The translations under genes were made by a program, and so were the position numbers. A model generated the notes under the pieces. The model had not been told where the DNA came from, ran no database searches, and saw nothing but the letters and a program-made list of their open reading frames with translations. This document shows positions 43,454-52,795 of a stretch of DNA of 64,000 bases, one piece after another. How positions within the stretch are numbered: the stretch's first letter is position 1; every line of letters begins with the position of its first letter. Origin of the DNA: SZAS-103 sp038316385 (GTDB lineage Bacteria > Pseudomonadota > Gammaproteobacteria > Xanthomonadales > Xanthomonadaceae); contig JBBQAN010000001.1 of the NCBI GenBank assembly GCA_038316385.1, forward strand, positions 62,001 to 126,000. The letters run 5' to 3'.

Positions 43454-44794
43454 TCAACCTGGCGCGGCGCGCAGGTGTCCCGTCGTCCACCACGCGATCG
43501 CAAGTGCGATCAGCACCAGCGCCGACGACAGCAGGAACGGCGCTCCCGGCAGATTGACTGGCGCGTGGGCACCGATGAAGGTCGCAAACACGGTGGTGAA
43601 CAGCGCCGGGCCGATGATGCCGGCGGTGCTCGCGAGCGAGGTCACGCTGCCTTGCAATCGGCCTTGTTCGTGCGGATCGACTTGGCGGGTCATGATCGAT
43701 TGCGTCACCGGGCTTGCGAGTCCCCACAACGCGCCGATCGGCATCGCGAGCAGGAACACCCAACCGGTCGTCGCGAAACCGTAAATGCCGAAACCGATCG
43801 CGCCGCAAACCGTTCCGAGCAACAAGGTGCGGCGTTCGCCGATTCCGCTGACCACGCGCTTTGCGAGCCAGGCTTGCACGAATGCGCCGAGCACGCCGAC
43901 GCCCGCGAGCACGTAGCCGACTTGCTGCTGGCCCCAGCCGTAACGGTAGTCGGCATACAGCACGAACACGCTGTTGAACACGTAATGCGCGAGCTGGAAC
44001 AGGAAGATCGTCAGCGCGAGTCCGAACACTTGCGGATAGCGGCGCAACAGCAGCAATGCGCCGACCGGATTCGCGCGCTTCCAGTCGAACGTGCTGCGCC
44101 GTTCCGGCGGCAACGATTCGGGCAGCACGAAATAGCCGTAGCAGAAATTGGTCAGCGCCAGCACCGCCGCCGCCCAGAATGGCGCGCGGGGATTCCAGAT
44201 CGACAACAGGCTGCCAAGCGCGGGGCCAATCACGAAGCCGATGCCGAACGCCGCGCCGAGCAAGCCGAATGCGGCCGCGCGTTTCTGCGGCGGCGTCACA
44301 TCGGCGATATACGCATTCGCGGTGGAAAAACTCGCCGAGGTGATGCCGGAAATCACCCGACCAATGAACAACAACGGCAACGTATTCACCACGCCCATCA
44401 GGATGAAATCGAGGCCCAAGCCGAGGTTCGACATCAAGATCACCGGCCGCCGTCCGAAATGGTCCGACAGCGCGCCCTGCACCGGCGAGAACACGAATTG
44501 CATGATCGCGAACACGGTGCCGAAGATGCCGACCCAGTGCGCGGCCTGCACGAAACTGCCGCCAGCCATCGACATGATCAGGTGCGGCAGCACCGGAATG
44601 ATGATTCCGAACGACAGGATGTCGATCGTCACCGTGATGAAGATGAAAGCGACCGCAGCGCGACGCACGCGCACGCCTGTCGGTGGCTCGTCCGGTTCGG
44701 TCGGCGGCGGCGGGAGATCAATGTTCGGCGACAGCGGCAAGATCGACGGCGATTCCGATAGAGCGGGCTTATCTGGCGGCTGGGTCACGGGCAT
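43454..44794 (-). CDS. MFS transporter, TCR/Tet-type drug exporter
   Basis: 446 aa with 12 predicted membrane segments after a Pro-rich cytosolic N-terminus. Signature motif A is SDHFGRRPVILMS between helices 2 and 3, and motif C-type GLLGAAFGIGFVIGPALGSLL marks an antiporter. It resembles TetA(A/B/C)-like and class TCR exporters; the substrate is not given by the sequence. The ATG at 44794 is chosen because the additional open frame upstream lies in the repeat at 44827-44940. Confidence 0.85.
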   Translation of the reverse strand: MPVTQPPDKPALSESPSILPLSPNIDLPPPPTEPDEPPTGVRVRRAAVAFIFITVTIDILSFGIIIPVLPHLIMSMAGGSFVQAAHWVGIFGTVFAIMQFVFSPVQGALSDHFGRRPVILMSNLGLGLDFILMGVVNTLPLLFIGRVISGITSASFSTANAYIADVTPPQKRAAAFGLLGAAFGIGFVIGPALGSLLSIWNPRAPFWAAAVLALTNFCYGYFVLPESLPPERRSTFDWKRANPVGALLLLRRYPQVFGLALTIFLFQLAHYVFNSVFVLYADYRYGWGQQQVGYVLAGVGVLGAFVQAWLAKRVVSGIGERRTLLLGTVCGAIGFGIYGFATTGWVFLLAMPIGALWGLASPVTQSIMTRQVDPHEQGRLQGSVTSLASTAGIIGPALFTTVFATFIGAHAPVNLPGAPFLLSSALVLIALAIAWWTTGHLRAAPG

Positions 44795-44826
44795 TCCAAT
44801 ACGCGAACGCGGCAGTTTATAGCCCC

Positions 44827-44940
44827 GGCCCTCAAATAAGTTTGAGGGCCGTCCGATTTCCCTCCCTGCGCTAGCGGGGGAGGCAAGGGTGGGGGAATTG
44901 CTCCGGCGATTAAATTGAATTGCGTTGCGGATCAACAGCC
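44827..44940 (-). repeat. Dispersed ~100-bp repeat, copy 2
   Basis: Second copy of the repeat at 1898-2004, same orientation relative to the downstream minus-strand gene. In this copy the left arm forms a perfect hairpin GGCCCTCAAA (44827-44836) / TTTGAGGGCC (44841-44850), which could also act as a terminator-like element; copy 1 has lost part of it. The second hairpin is CCTCCC/GGGAGG around GCTAGC. It ends 33 bases upstream of the MFS start codon. Confidence 0.8.
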
Positions 44941-44953
44941 CAGCGTGAGCGTT

Positions 44954-46042
44954 TTAACGCGGACGTGCGGCGCGAACCCGCTTCTTCAACATCGCAAGCG
45001 CGCGGGCTTCGAGCCGGCGCAGCGAACGCTGCCGTGTCAGGACGCATTCCGGCAGCACGCGCGCGAGGACGCCCTCGCGCCACGCTGAGAAGACCTCCGG
45101 ATGGATGTAGGACTTGCGGCAGACGGTCGCCGTGTTGCCAAGCAGCGTTGCGACCTGTTGCGCGGCGGCTTTTTCGAGTTGGACGAGTGCGCGCTCGCTC
45201 AACGAGGCCTCATCTTCTGCGACGGGCAATGGCATCTGCGCGAGCACGACCATTGCCGCGAGCGTGCCGCCCCAGGTGCGGAAATCCTTGGCTGTGAAGT
45301 CCCCGCCCATCGCCTCGCGCAGATAATCGTTGACCATGCCCGAATCCAGTGGGTGCGATGTGCCGTCGGCATCGATGTACTGGAACAAATGCTGTCCGGG
45401 CAATTGTTGGCATCGGCGCACGATGCGCGCGAGCCGCTGATCACCGATCGCCACCTCGTGATCCTTGCCGGATTTGCCGCGAAAGCGGAACGCGAGCCGG
45501 CCGTTCGATTGTCCGAGATGACGGTTGCGCAAGGTTGTGAGTCCGAACGAGCGATTACCGCGCGCGTATTCCTCGTTGCCGACGCGGATCAGCGTTCGCG
45601 CGAGCAATGCGACCACCGTCGCGAGCACTTTCTCGCGCGGCAATCCTGGCAGTCTCAAGTCGCGCCGCACCGCGCGTCGCAAGCTCGGCAATGCTTCGGC
45701 GAATGCAGCGACCCGCGCGAACTTGTCGCCATCGCGCAGCTGTCGCCAGTGTGCGTGGTAACGGTATTGCTTGCGTCCGCGTGCGTCGCGTCCGGTTGCC
45801 TGGATGTGGCCGCGCTGATCGGCGCAGATCCAGACATCGACGTATGCCGGAGGAATCGCGAGCTTGCGGATGCGATTGAGGGTCGCCGCATCGCGCACCG
45901 GATTTCCGTTGCAGTCCTTGTACGAAAACATCCGGGGCGCGCCACACCGGCGAATGCCCGGTTGCCTATCACTGACGTAAACCAACCCGGCTTCCTTCGC
46001 ACCGATCAGTTGCGGGGATGAAGGCTGCATCATCTGGGACAT
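44954..46042 (-). CDS. DNA topoisomerase IB (poxvirus-type)
   Basis: 362 aa. It relaxes supercoils through a 3'-phosphotyrosine. Catalytic pentad by pattern: Arg in ARGNRSFGLTTLRNRH, Lys in KSGKDHEVAI, Arg in AKDFRTWGGTLAA, His, and nucleophile Tyr in VCRKSYIHPEV. N-terminal domain ends in WRQLRDGDKFARV. No ATP domain, as expected for IB. A stand-alone chromosomal gene, frequent in xanthomonads and rhizobia. Confidence 0.93.
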   Translation of the reverse strand: MSQMMQPSSPQLIGAKEAGLVYVSDRQPGIRRCGAPRMFSYKDCNGNPVRDAATLNRIRKLAIPPAYVDVWICADQRGHIQATGRDARGRKQYRYHAHWRQLRDGDKFARVAAFAEALPSLRRAVRRDLRLPGLPREKVLATVVALLARTLIRVGNEEYARGNRSFGLTTLRNRHLGQSNGRLAFRFRGKSGKDHEVAIGDQRLARIVRRCQQLPGQHLFQYIDADGTSHPLDSGMVNDYLREAMGGDFTAKDFRTWGGTLAAMVVLAQMPLPVAEDEASLSERALVQLEKAAAQQVATLLGNTATVCRKSYIHPEVFSAWREGVLARVLPECVLTRQRSLRRLEARALAMLKKRVRAARPR

Positions 46043-46112
46043 CCGTGTCCTGCGTGAACCGATTCAGTCTGAAAGTACAAACGACGACTGCCCTGCGCTG
46101 CGATCCGCCAGC

Positions 46113-47138
46113 TCAGATTTGGCAAGAGGGTTGCAACAGCCGCAGACCGAACCAGTGCCGCGCATCGTTCCAGCGACCGACCGCATGCAAGCCTGCCGAC
46201 GCGGCCAGTGTCGCGAAAGTCTCGTCAGTGTATTTGTGGCTGTACTCGACCTGCATCGCCTCGCCAGCATCGAAGTGGAAACGATGCCCTGCCACGTGTA
46301 CGTCCTGTGCGCGGCGACTGACCAGAAAGGTCTCGATGCGCTGGCGCTCGCGCGCGTAGATCGCGCGATGCGCGAATCCGTCCAGGTCGAAGTCGCTGCC
46401 GATTTCGTGGTTGAGCCGAGCGAGCAGGTTGAGCGTGAAGGCGGCGGTCACCCCGGCGGCGTCGTTGTAAGCGGCGTGGATCAATGCGGGATCCTTGTCC
46501 AGATCGATGCCGATCAGCGCGTGGCCGTCGACGCCCATCATCGTGCGCATTGCGCGCAGGATCGCGATGGCTTCGGCAGGCTCGAAATTGCCGAGTGTCG
46601 ATCCCGGAAAGAACACCAGCGTGCGTTGCGGTCGCCGCGAAGTGCGTGGCAGTGCCAGCGGTTGCGTGAAGTCAGCGCAGACCGGCAGCATCTCGATACG
46701 CGGGAACGCGGCAGCGAGTTGCGTCGTTGCTGTCATCAACATGCTGCGCGAGATGTCGATCGGCGTGTATGCAACCGGATCGCGCAGCGTGGCGAGCAAC
46801 TGCATCGTCTTGCGTCCGCTGCCGCTGCCGAATTCGACCACGTGTGCGCCCGCGCCGACGGCTGCGGCAATCGCCGGCAGGCTCGCGTCCAGCAAAGCCT
46901 GTTCGACCCGCGTGAGGTAGTACTCGGGTTCGCGCGTGATCTGCTCGAACAGGCGTGAGCCGGTCGCATCGTAGAAGTATTTCGATGGCAGCCGTTTGGG
47001 AGTGAGCGCCAAGCCATGGAGGGCGTCGCGGGCGATATCGTCGGGTTGCGGACGCAGATCGGTTAGCACGGGCCTGCCCGGCTCATGCCCTGAGCGGACG
47101 CCCCACCCGCGTTCAGCGCTGGCGATGACAGCATTCAT
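46113..47138 (-). CDS. egtD: L-histidine N(alpha)-methyltransferase EgtD
   Basis: 341 aa. It converts histidine to hercynine with three SAM. Start block PKRLPSKYFYDATGSRLFEQIT, SAM motif VVEFGSGSGRKTMQLL, YTPIDIS, and the substrate region FFPGSTLGNFEP. The C-terminus WFGLRLLQP fits EgtD. The ATG overlaps the egtB stop (ATGA), so EgtB and EgtD are translated together. Second gene of the ergothioneine operon. Confidence 0.94.
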   Translation of the reverse strand: MNAVIASAERGWGVRSGHEPGRPVLTDLRPQPDDIARDALHGLALTPKRLPSKYFYDATGSRLFEQITREPEYYLTRVEQALLDASLPAIAAAVGAGAHVVEFGSGSGRKTMQLLATLRDPVAYTPIDISRSMLMTATTQLAAAFPRIEMLPVCADFTQPLALPRTSRRPQRTLVFFPGSTLGNFEPAEAIAILRAMRTMMGVDGHALIGIDLDKDPALIHAAYNDAAGVTAAFTLNLLARLNHEIGSDFDLDGFAHRAIYARERQRIETFLVSRRAQDVHVAGHRFHFDAGEAMQVEYSHKYTDETFATLAASAGLHAVGRWNDARHWFGLRLLQPSCQI

Positions 47139-48427
47139 GCAGAATCCTTTGCGAGTCGCAGTCCGGAAAATTGCCAGCGCGACGCCGGCGAGAAAAAGTT
47201 TCGATAGCTGGCGCGGACGTGATCGCGCGGGGTGACGCAACTGCCGCCGCGCAATACCCATGGCCCGCACATGAACTTGCCGTTGTATTCGCCGAGCGAT
47301 CCGGGCAGCGGCCGGAATCCCGGATATGGCAGATACGCCGACGCAGTCCATTCCCAGACGTCGCCGAACAATTGCTGCAATCCCGTCTCAGTGGCGACCG
47401 ATGCGCGCGGATGCAGAATGTCGGCGTCGGCAAAATTGCCCTCGACCGCAACACCGGTCGCCGCGTATTCCCACTCGGCTTCGGTGGGAAGCCGCGCGTC
47501 GGCCCAACGTGCAAAAGCGTCGGCCTCGTAATAACTGATATGGCACACGGGCGCGTGCGGATCGGATTCGCGCCAGCCCGCCAAGGTGAACTCGCGTTCG
47601 CCATCCGCATGCCAGTACATCGGCGCCAACCAGCCTTCGCGTTGCGCCAGATCCCAGCCGTCGCTGAGCCATAGTGCGGGCTTGCGATAGCCGCCGTCGC
47701 GGATGAAGTCCCGGTACTCGGCGTTGCTGGCCGGGCGGCTGGCGAGCGCATGCGTGGCCAGCGCGACGCGATGTCGCGGCGATTCGTTGTCATAGGCGAA
47801 CTCATCGGCGGCAGGCCAGTGCGGCGCGCCGATCTGCGCGATGGTCTCGTCGCGCTCGATCCATCGCAGCGGCGAGCCCGCACCAGGCGCGGTCGCCAGA
47901 TCGCTGCAATACGCCGGGCCGAGCGGATTGCACCAGAATGCATGCTTGATGTCGGACAACAACAATTCCTGGTGCTGCTGTTCGTGGTGAGTGCCGAGCA
48001 AAAGTACGCGCGCGTCGTCCTCGTCGATATCGCCGGCATCGAACCGCCGCTGGATGCGCGCATCGACCTGCGCGCGGTAATCGAGCACCTCATCCAGTCG
48101 CGGCCGTGACAGCACGCCACGCTGCGGTCGCGCGTGCATCGGGCCGACGCTGTTGTAATAGCTGTTGAAGAGGTAGTTCCATTGCGCATTGATCGCGACA
48201 TAATCCGCGCGCGCGGCGAGAACGAAGCGCTCGAAAAACCAGGTGGTGTGCGCGAGATGCCACTTTGCCGGACTCGCATCCGGCATGCTCTGCACCATCG
48301 CATCTTCGGCCGTAAGCGCGCTGGCCAAAGCCACGCTGCCCGCGCGCACTGCCCGATACCGGGCGGCGAGTTGGTCGAACGCGTCCATGCGGGCCCGCGC
48401 CACTGGGGCGGCGCTGGTGGAAAACAT
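47135..48427 (-). CDS. egtB: Hercynine oxygenase (sulfoxide synthase) EgtB
   Basis: 430 aa. Non-heme iron enzyme joining hercynine, a thiol and O2 to a sulfoxide. N-terminal DinB-like domain: KWHLAHTTWFFERFVL (His60) and LLGTHHEQQHQELLL (His148, His152), the three-His iron site; C-terminal formylglycine-generating-enzyme fold with VCHISYYEADAFARWA, PTEAEWEYA, GDVWEWTASAY, and WVLRGGSCVTPRDHVRASYRNF. No egtA or egtC occurs nearby, which points to direct cysteine use, but this is inference. ATG 48427 is chosen over 48505, whose extension enters the region of the divergent start. Confidence 0.94.
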   Translation of the reverse strand: MFSTSAAPVARARMDAFDQLAARYRAVRAGSVALASALTAEDAMVQSMPDASPAKWHLAHTTWFFERFVLAARADYVAINAQWNYLFNSYYNSVGPMHARPQRGVLSRPRLDEVLDYRAQVDARIQRRFDAGDIDEDDARVLLLGTHHEQQHQELLLSDIKHAFWCNPLGPAYCSDLATAPGAGSPLRWIERDETIAQIGAPHWPAADEFAYDNESPRHRVALATHALASRPASNAEYRDFIRDGGYRKPALWLSDGWDLAQREGWLAPMYWHADGEREFTLAGWRESDPHAPVCHISYYEADAFARWADARLPTEAEWEYAATGVAVEGNFADADILHPRASVATETGLQQLFGDVWEWTASAYLPYPGFRPLPGSLGEYNGKFMCGPWVLRGGSCVTPRDHVRASYRNFFSPASRWQFSGLRLAKDSA

Positions 48428-48494
48428 TACCGAAGCATACCCCCGGGCCGCGAACGCGCGGTGATGAACCCACCGTGGCGTTACAGTACCCGTC

Positions 48495-49679
48495 ATGATC
48501 GACACGACGGCGCCTTTCGCGGATCCCGATCTGACCCACGCCGCCGCAGCCTTCGTGCCAGCTGCAGGTATGGTTTACCTCGACACCGCCGCGCACGCGC
48601 CGTGTCTGCGCAGCGTCCTGTTCGCTGGACGCCGCGCGATGGAGGCAAGGGCGATGCCCTGGACGCAGTCGTTCGATGCGCTCGACGCGCGCGTCGAAGC
48701 GTTGCGGCGCTGCGCTGCGATGACCTTGTTCGACAACGATGTCGAGGGCCTTGCGATAGTCCCCTCGGCGGCTTACGGCATCGCGACCGCGGCGCGGAAT
48801 CTACCATTGAATCGCGGCGACGCGGTGCTTGTGCTGGAGGATCAATTTCCGTCGAACCTGCTGGCATGGCAGCAACGCTGCACCGCTGCAGGCGCGTCCA
48901 TCGTGGTCGCGCGACGCGATGGAGGCATGGACTGGACCGAGGCTGTGCTCGCCGCACTGGACCAGCACCCGCGCGTACGCGTGGTCGCGATTGCGCAGGC
49001 GCACTGGCACGATGGCGCGGTACTTGATCTCGCACGCATCGCCGCACGCACGTGCGCAATCGACTCGGCCCTGGTGCTCGATCTGAGCCAGAGCCTGGGC
49101 GCCATGCCAGTGGACCTTGCCGCCTGGCAACCCGATTTCATCATTGCGGTCGGCTACAAGTGGTTGTTGGGTGCGCGTGGTCTTGCATGGCTGTGGGCTG
49201 CGCCGCGCTGGCGTGATGAAGGCGTCGCGATCGAGCAGCACTGGTCGGCGCGCGAGGATGCGGAAGTGTGGCGATTCGATGCCACGCACGCTCCGCATCA
49301 TCGCGCAGGCGCGCGGCGTTTCGATGCGGGTGGCGTCGTGGACGGCGAGCGCATCGCGATAGCGGAGGCTGCATTCGCCCAGTTGCGCGCGTGGGGCGTG
49401 CCCGGAATCATGCAACACCTCGCCGAACGCACGGCGGCTCTGGATGCGGCGCTGGATGCGCACGGTCTCGCCGCATGGAAAACTCCGGGCCATGCGCCCC
49501 ACTTCACTGCCTTGCGTCCGCCGCCAACGCTGCTGAACAGCGTCGCGGCAGCATTTCATCGCGAAGGGATCGTCTGCACACATCGCGCCGGAATGCTTCG
49601 GCTCGCGCCGCACTTGCACGTTGCGGTCGATGCGATGCATCACGTGGTGGCGGTTGCTGCGCGGGTCGTGCGCGAGTGA
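48495..49679 (+). CDS. Class V aminotransferase-fold PLP enzyme, candidate EgtE
   Basis: 394 aa. PLP fold type I: YLDTAAHAPCLRS near the N-terminus, SAAYGIATAARNLPL, PLP-contact LDLSQSLGAMPVDL with Asp, and VGYKWLLGARGLAWLW with the Schiff-base Lys; closing GIVCTHRAGMLRLAPHLH. The family includes cysteine desulfurases, kynureninase and isopenicillin epimerase. Its divergent position 67 bases from egtB makes a C-S lyase role (EgtE, sulfoxide to ergothioneine) likely. Not demonstrated; a desulfurase-type Cys loop is not visible. Confidence 0.8.
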   Translation: MIDTTAPFADPDLTHAAAAFVPAAGMVYLDTAAHAPCLRSVLFAGRRAMEARAMPWTQSFDALDARVEALRRCAAMTLFDNDVEGLAIVPSAAYGIATAARNLPLNRGDAVLVLEDQFPSNLLAWQQRCTAAGASIVVARRDGGMDWTEAVLAALDQHPRVRVVAIAQAHWHDGAVLDLARIAARTCAIDSALVLDLSQSLGAMPVDLAAWQPDFIIAVGYKWLLGARGLAWLWAAPRWRDEGVAIEQHWSAREDAEVWRFDATHAPHHRAGARRFDAGGVVDGERIAIAEAAFAQLRAWGVPGIMQHLAERTAALDAALDAHGLAAWKTPGHAPHFTALRPPPTLLNSVAAAFHREGIVCTHRAGMLRLAPHLHVAVDAMHHVVAVAARVVRE

Positions 49680-49729
49680 ATCCGGCGCATCGGCGCATCA
49701 CGATCCAATAGCGCGCATTGCGTGCCTCC

Positions 49730-51238
49730 TCAGCTACGCGCCTGCAGGCGCAATCCGCGTGGCGTCACCAAGCGCTCGAGGATTTCGAATCCACCCTGCA
49801 CCGCCAGCGCAAGCACGGCTGCGGGAATCGCTCCCTCCAGGATCAATCCGATGTCATCGAGCCGGATTCCGGTCAGGATTGGCTGGCCGTAGCCGCCAGC
49901 GCCGATCAATGCACCGAGCGTCGCGGTGCCGACGTTGATGACGGCGGCCGTCTTGATGCCGGCGAGGATCGTGCGCGACGCGAGTGGCAATTCGATCCGC
50001 CATAAGCGCGTGCGCGCTGGCAAGCCGATCGCGGCGGCGGTCTCGCGCAGCTCCAGCGCGATGCCGGTCACTCCCGCATGCGTGTTGCGCACAATTGGCA
50101 GCAAGCTGTATAGAAACAATGCCGCGATCGCCGGACGCGCACCGATGCCAAAGAGCGGGATCATGAAGACGAATACCGCCAGCGAGGGCAACGTCTGCAG
50201 CAGCCCGGTGGTGGCCAGCACGATCTGTCCCAGCCGTGGGTTGCGTGCGGCGAACACGCCCAGCGGCAGTGCGAACACCAGCGCGAGGCCGAGTGACAGC
50301 CCGACCAGCGCGAGATGTTCACGGGTGCGTTGCCAGATGCGCGACGCGCGGCTTTCAGGCTGCGCCGGAGCGATCTCGAGCCATGCGTCGGCGACAGCGG
50401 TCTCGGTCAGATGTTGCAACTTCACCCGCGCATTGAGCCGTTGCATGGTCGCCGCGTCGATGCGACCAGCGAGGCTTTGCAATGCTGCGACCGCAGCCGA
50501 CGCACGCTGCGCAAGGTTCGCGCGGTAAACGAACACCGCATCGTAGGGCGGAAAGTAATGCCGGTCGTCGTCGAGCACGACCAGGTTGTAATACGGGATC
50601 TCGGCATCGGTTCGGTACAGGTCTGTCACATCGATCGCGTCACTGGCGAGTGCGCGGTACGCAAGATCATGGTCGAGCCCGTCAGGCTTCTGCGGCAACG
50701 CGTACGTGGTTCGCATGCCCGGCCAGCCATCGGCGCGCTGCATGAATTCATTGCTCAGGCCGATCTTGAGTTGCGGATGCATGCGCAGATCAGAGATCGC
50801 ATGGATGCCGAGCGCGTCGGCGCGATGCCTGCGCATGCCGAGTGCGTAGCTGTCGCTGAAGCCGAGCGAGGGTGTCATCGCGAGTCCGCGCCGCGCGAGT
50901 TCGGCGCGCAGCGCATTGTCGCTGGCATTCGGCATGTGCAGGATTTCCTGCGCGAGGGTGCCGGTGTACTCGGGATAGGCATCGATCTGACCGATCTCCA
51001 GCGCTCGCCAGAGAATCCGCGTGCCACCGAGCTGGCGCCGATGTACGACCGCGCTGTGGCTGGCGCTGATACGCGCGGTTGCGATCTCGCCGAGGATCAC
51101 CGACTCGGTGAAATCTTTCGAGCCGATCACCACCGGCGCGGCGTCGCCGTCGCCGTCGGTATGCGAACGTAGTGTCACTGCGTTCGCGCATGCGGCTCCT
51201 GCGATCAGCAACAACGCGACAATCGCGAGGGCCTTCAT
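49730..51238 (-). CDS. Osmoprotectant ABC transporter, substrate-binding protein fused to permease
   Basis: 502 aa. A signal peptide (cleavage near ACANA) precedes an OpuBC/OsmF-type periplasmic binding domain (GSKDFTESVILGEI, IDAYPEYTGTL, about residues 35-290), followed by a ProW-type permease of five to six helices (residues 305-490) with the EAA loop ETAAAIGLPARTRLWRIELP. Substrate class: glycine betaine, choline, carnitine or related quaternary ammonium compounds. The binding domain comes first, opposite to the permease-then-binding order of OpuABC-type fusions. The ATG overlaps the ATPase stop by 4 bases. Confidence 0.88.
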   Translation of the reverse strand: MKALAIVALLLIAGAACANAVTLRSHTDGDGDAAPVVIGSKDFTESVILGEIATARISASHSAVVHRRQLGGTRILWRALEIGQIDAYPEYTGTLAQEILHMPNASDNALRAELARRGLAMTPSLGFSDSYALGMRRHRADALGIHAISDLRMHPQLKIGLSNEFMQRADGWPGMRTTYALPQKPDGLDHDLAYRALASDAIDVTDLYRTDAEIPYYNLVVLDDDRHYFPPYDAVFVYRANLAQRASAAVAALQSLAGRIDAATMQRLNARVKLQHLTETAVADAWLEIAPAQPESRASRIWQRTREHLALVGLSLGLALVFALPLGVFAARNPRLGQIVLATTGLLQTLPSLAVFVFMIPLFGIGARPAIAALFLYSLLPIVRNTHAGVTGIALELRETAAAIGLPARTRLWRIELPLASRTILAGIKTAAVINVGTATLGALIGAGGYGQPILTGIRLDDIGLILEGAIPAAVLALAVQGGFEILERLVTPRGLRLQARS

Positions 51239-51972
51239 ATCGCTTCGGCCAGCGTGCGTTGTGCGGAAAGAAAGAGGCTCACGAATGGCTCGACGGGCGC
51301 GTCCAGCAGCGTGCGTGCACTGCCCTGCTGCACAACGCGACCGTCACGCATCAACACCAGTGTGTCGGCCAGCCACGCCGCTTCGGCGACATCGTGGGTG
51401 ACCAGCACAACGGTCTTGCGCAACTGCTCAAACAACGCGCGCATCTGCGACTGCAGGTCGTGCCGGATCACCGGATCGAGTGCGCCCAGCGGTTCGTCGA
51501 GCAGCAGCACTGGCGGGTCGAGCATCAATGCGCGGATCAGGCCGACGCGCTGGCGTTGGCCGCCCGACAGTTCCGACGGATAGCGCGTCAGTGCCACGAA
51601 AGGTAACTGGCATAGATCGCTCAATTCACGTATCCGCGCGTCGATGCGAGCTCGCGACCATCCCAGCGTGCGCGCCAGCAAGCCGACATTGCCCGCCGAT
51701 GTCAGATGCGGAAACAGGCCGCCTTCCTGGATCACGTAGCCGATCCGGCGACGCTGCTCAAGCATCTGCGCGCGCACCAGTGGCTCGCCGTTGAACAACA
51801 CCGTGCCGGCATCTGGCCAATCCAGCCCGAGCAACATCCGCAGCATGCTCGACTTGCCCGCTCCGCTCGGCCCGATCAGCGCGGTCGTGCGTTGCGGCGC
51901 GATCGCGAGATCAATCGCGTCGAGCGCGACGCTGCGGCCAAAACGTTTGCTGACTCCGCGCAGTTCAAACAT
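51235..51972 (-). CDS. ABC transporter ATP-binding protein of the osmoprotectant system
   Basis: 245 aa. Walker A GPSGAGKSS, Q-loop GYVIQEGGLFPHL, signature LSGGQRQRVGL, Walker B PPVLLLDEPLGALDP, H-loop VTHDVAEAA. It resembles OpuCA/ProV but ends after the nucleotide-binding domain with no C-terminal CBS pair, the usual ionic-strength sensor in OpuA/OpuC. Translationally coupled to the fused permease. ATG 51972 (MFELRGVSKRFG) preferred to the TTG 11 codons upstream. Confidence 0.92.
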   Translation of the reverse strand: MFELRGVSKRFGRSVALDAIDLAIAPQRTTALIGPSGAGKSSMLRMLLGLDWPDAGTVLFNGEPLVRAQMLEQRRRIGYVIQEGGLFPHLTSAGNVGLLARTLGWSRARIDARIRELSDLCQLPFVALTRYPSELSGGQRQRVGLIRALMLDPPVLLLDEPLGALDPVIRHDLQSQMRALFEQLRKTVVLVTHDVAEAAWLADTLVLMRDGRVVQQGSARTLLDAPVEPFVSLFLSAQRTLAEAI

Positions 51973-52038
51973 GGGGCAGGATAGCGTGGGCTGCGCAACC
52001 GGCAATGTGCACGGGTTTCAATTGCCCGCCGCGTTGCC

Positions 52039-52647
52039 TCAGCGGCCAGGGCCGACGTCGATGAAGCGCAGAAACTCCGCGCGCGTGCGCGCATCCTCGC
52101 GAAACGTGCCGAGCATCTTCGAGGTGACCATGCTGACGCCGCGCTTGTGGATGCCGCGCGTGGTCATGCATTCGTGCGCGCCGACCACGACCACGCCGAC
52201 GCCGCGCGGCTTGAGCACGGACTCGATGCAGTTCGCGATCTGCGAGGTCATCTTTTCCTGCACCTGGAAGCGCCGCGCAAAGGTTTCCACCACGCGCGCG
52301 AGCTTGCTGATGCCGACGACTTTTCCATCCGGAAGATAGCCGACGTGCGCCTTGCCGATGATCGGCGCCATGTGGTGCTCGCAGTGCGATTCGAATTCGA
52401 TGTCGCGCAATACGATCAGCTCGTCGTAACCGCAGACTTCCTCGAACGTGCGCGCAAGATATTCCTGCGGATCTATCGCATAACCGGAAAACCAGTCGCC
52501 GTATGCTTTCGCCACGCGGCGCGGCGTGTCGAGCAAGCCTTCGCGTTGCGGGTCTTCGCCGGCCCAGCGCAACAAGACGCGTACGGCGTCCTCGGCCTGC
52601 TCGCGGCTGACTTCGGTCGTATCGGACGGCTTGGTTGGAACCGACAT
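52039..52647 (-). CDS. folE: GTP cyclohydrolase I FolE
   Basis: 202 aa. It converts GTP to 7,8-dihydroneopterin triphosphate, first step of folate and pterin synthesis. Zinc and catalytic residues in FESHCEHHMAPIIGKAHVGYLP (with Cys and His) and in VGAHECMTTRGI (Cys); homodecamer interface typical. The pterin it feeds may also support phenylalanine hydroxylase at 59062. A stand-alone gene after the ABC transporter gene on the same strand. Confidence 0.97.
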   Translation of the reverse strand: MSVPTKPSDTTEVSREQAEDAVRVLLRWAGEDPQREGLLDTPRRVAKAYGDWFSGYAIDPQEYLARTFEEVCGYDELIVLRDIEFESHCEHHMAPIIGKAHVGYLPDGKVVGISKLARVVETFARRFQVQEKMTSQIANCIESVLKPRGVGVVVVGAHECMTTRGIHKRGVSMVTSKMLGTFREDARTRAEFLRFIDVGPGR

Positions 52648-52795
52648 GGTCTTCTCCGTATCAAATCGTGATGCTACGCCATGCGCTGCACGTAGCGCGC
52701 TACGTCAATAACACCCGCCACAAGTCGTCCAGTTTCGTGCGTGAAACACACGCGTGCGTTCATTCGATACGCATCAGGACAGATCACGACGTGCA

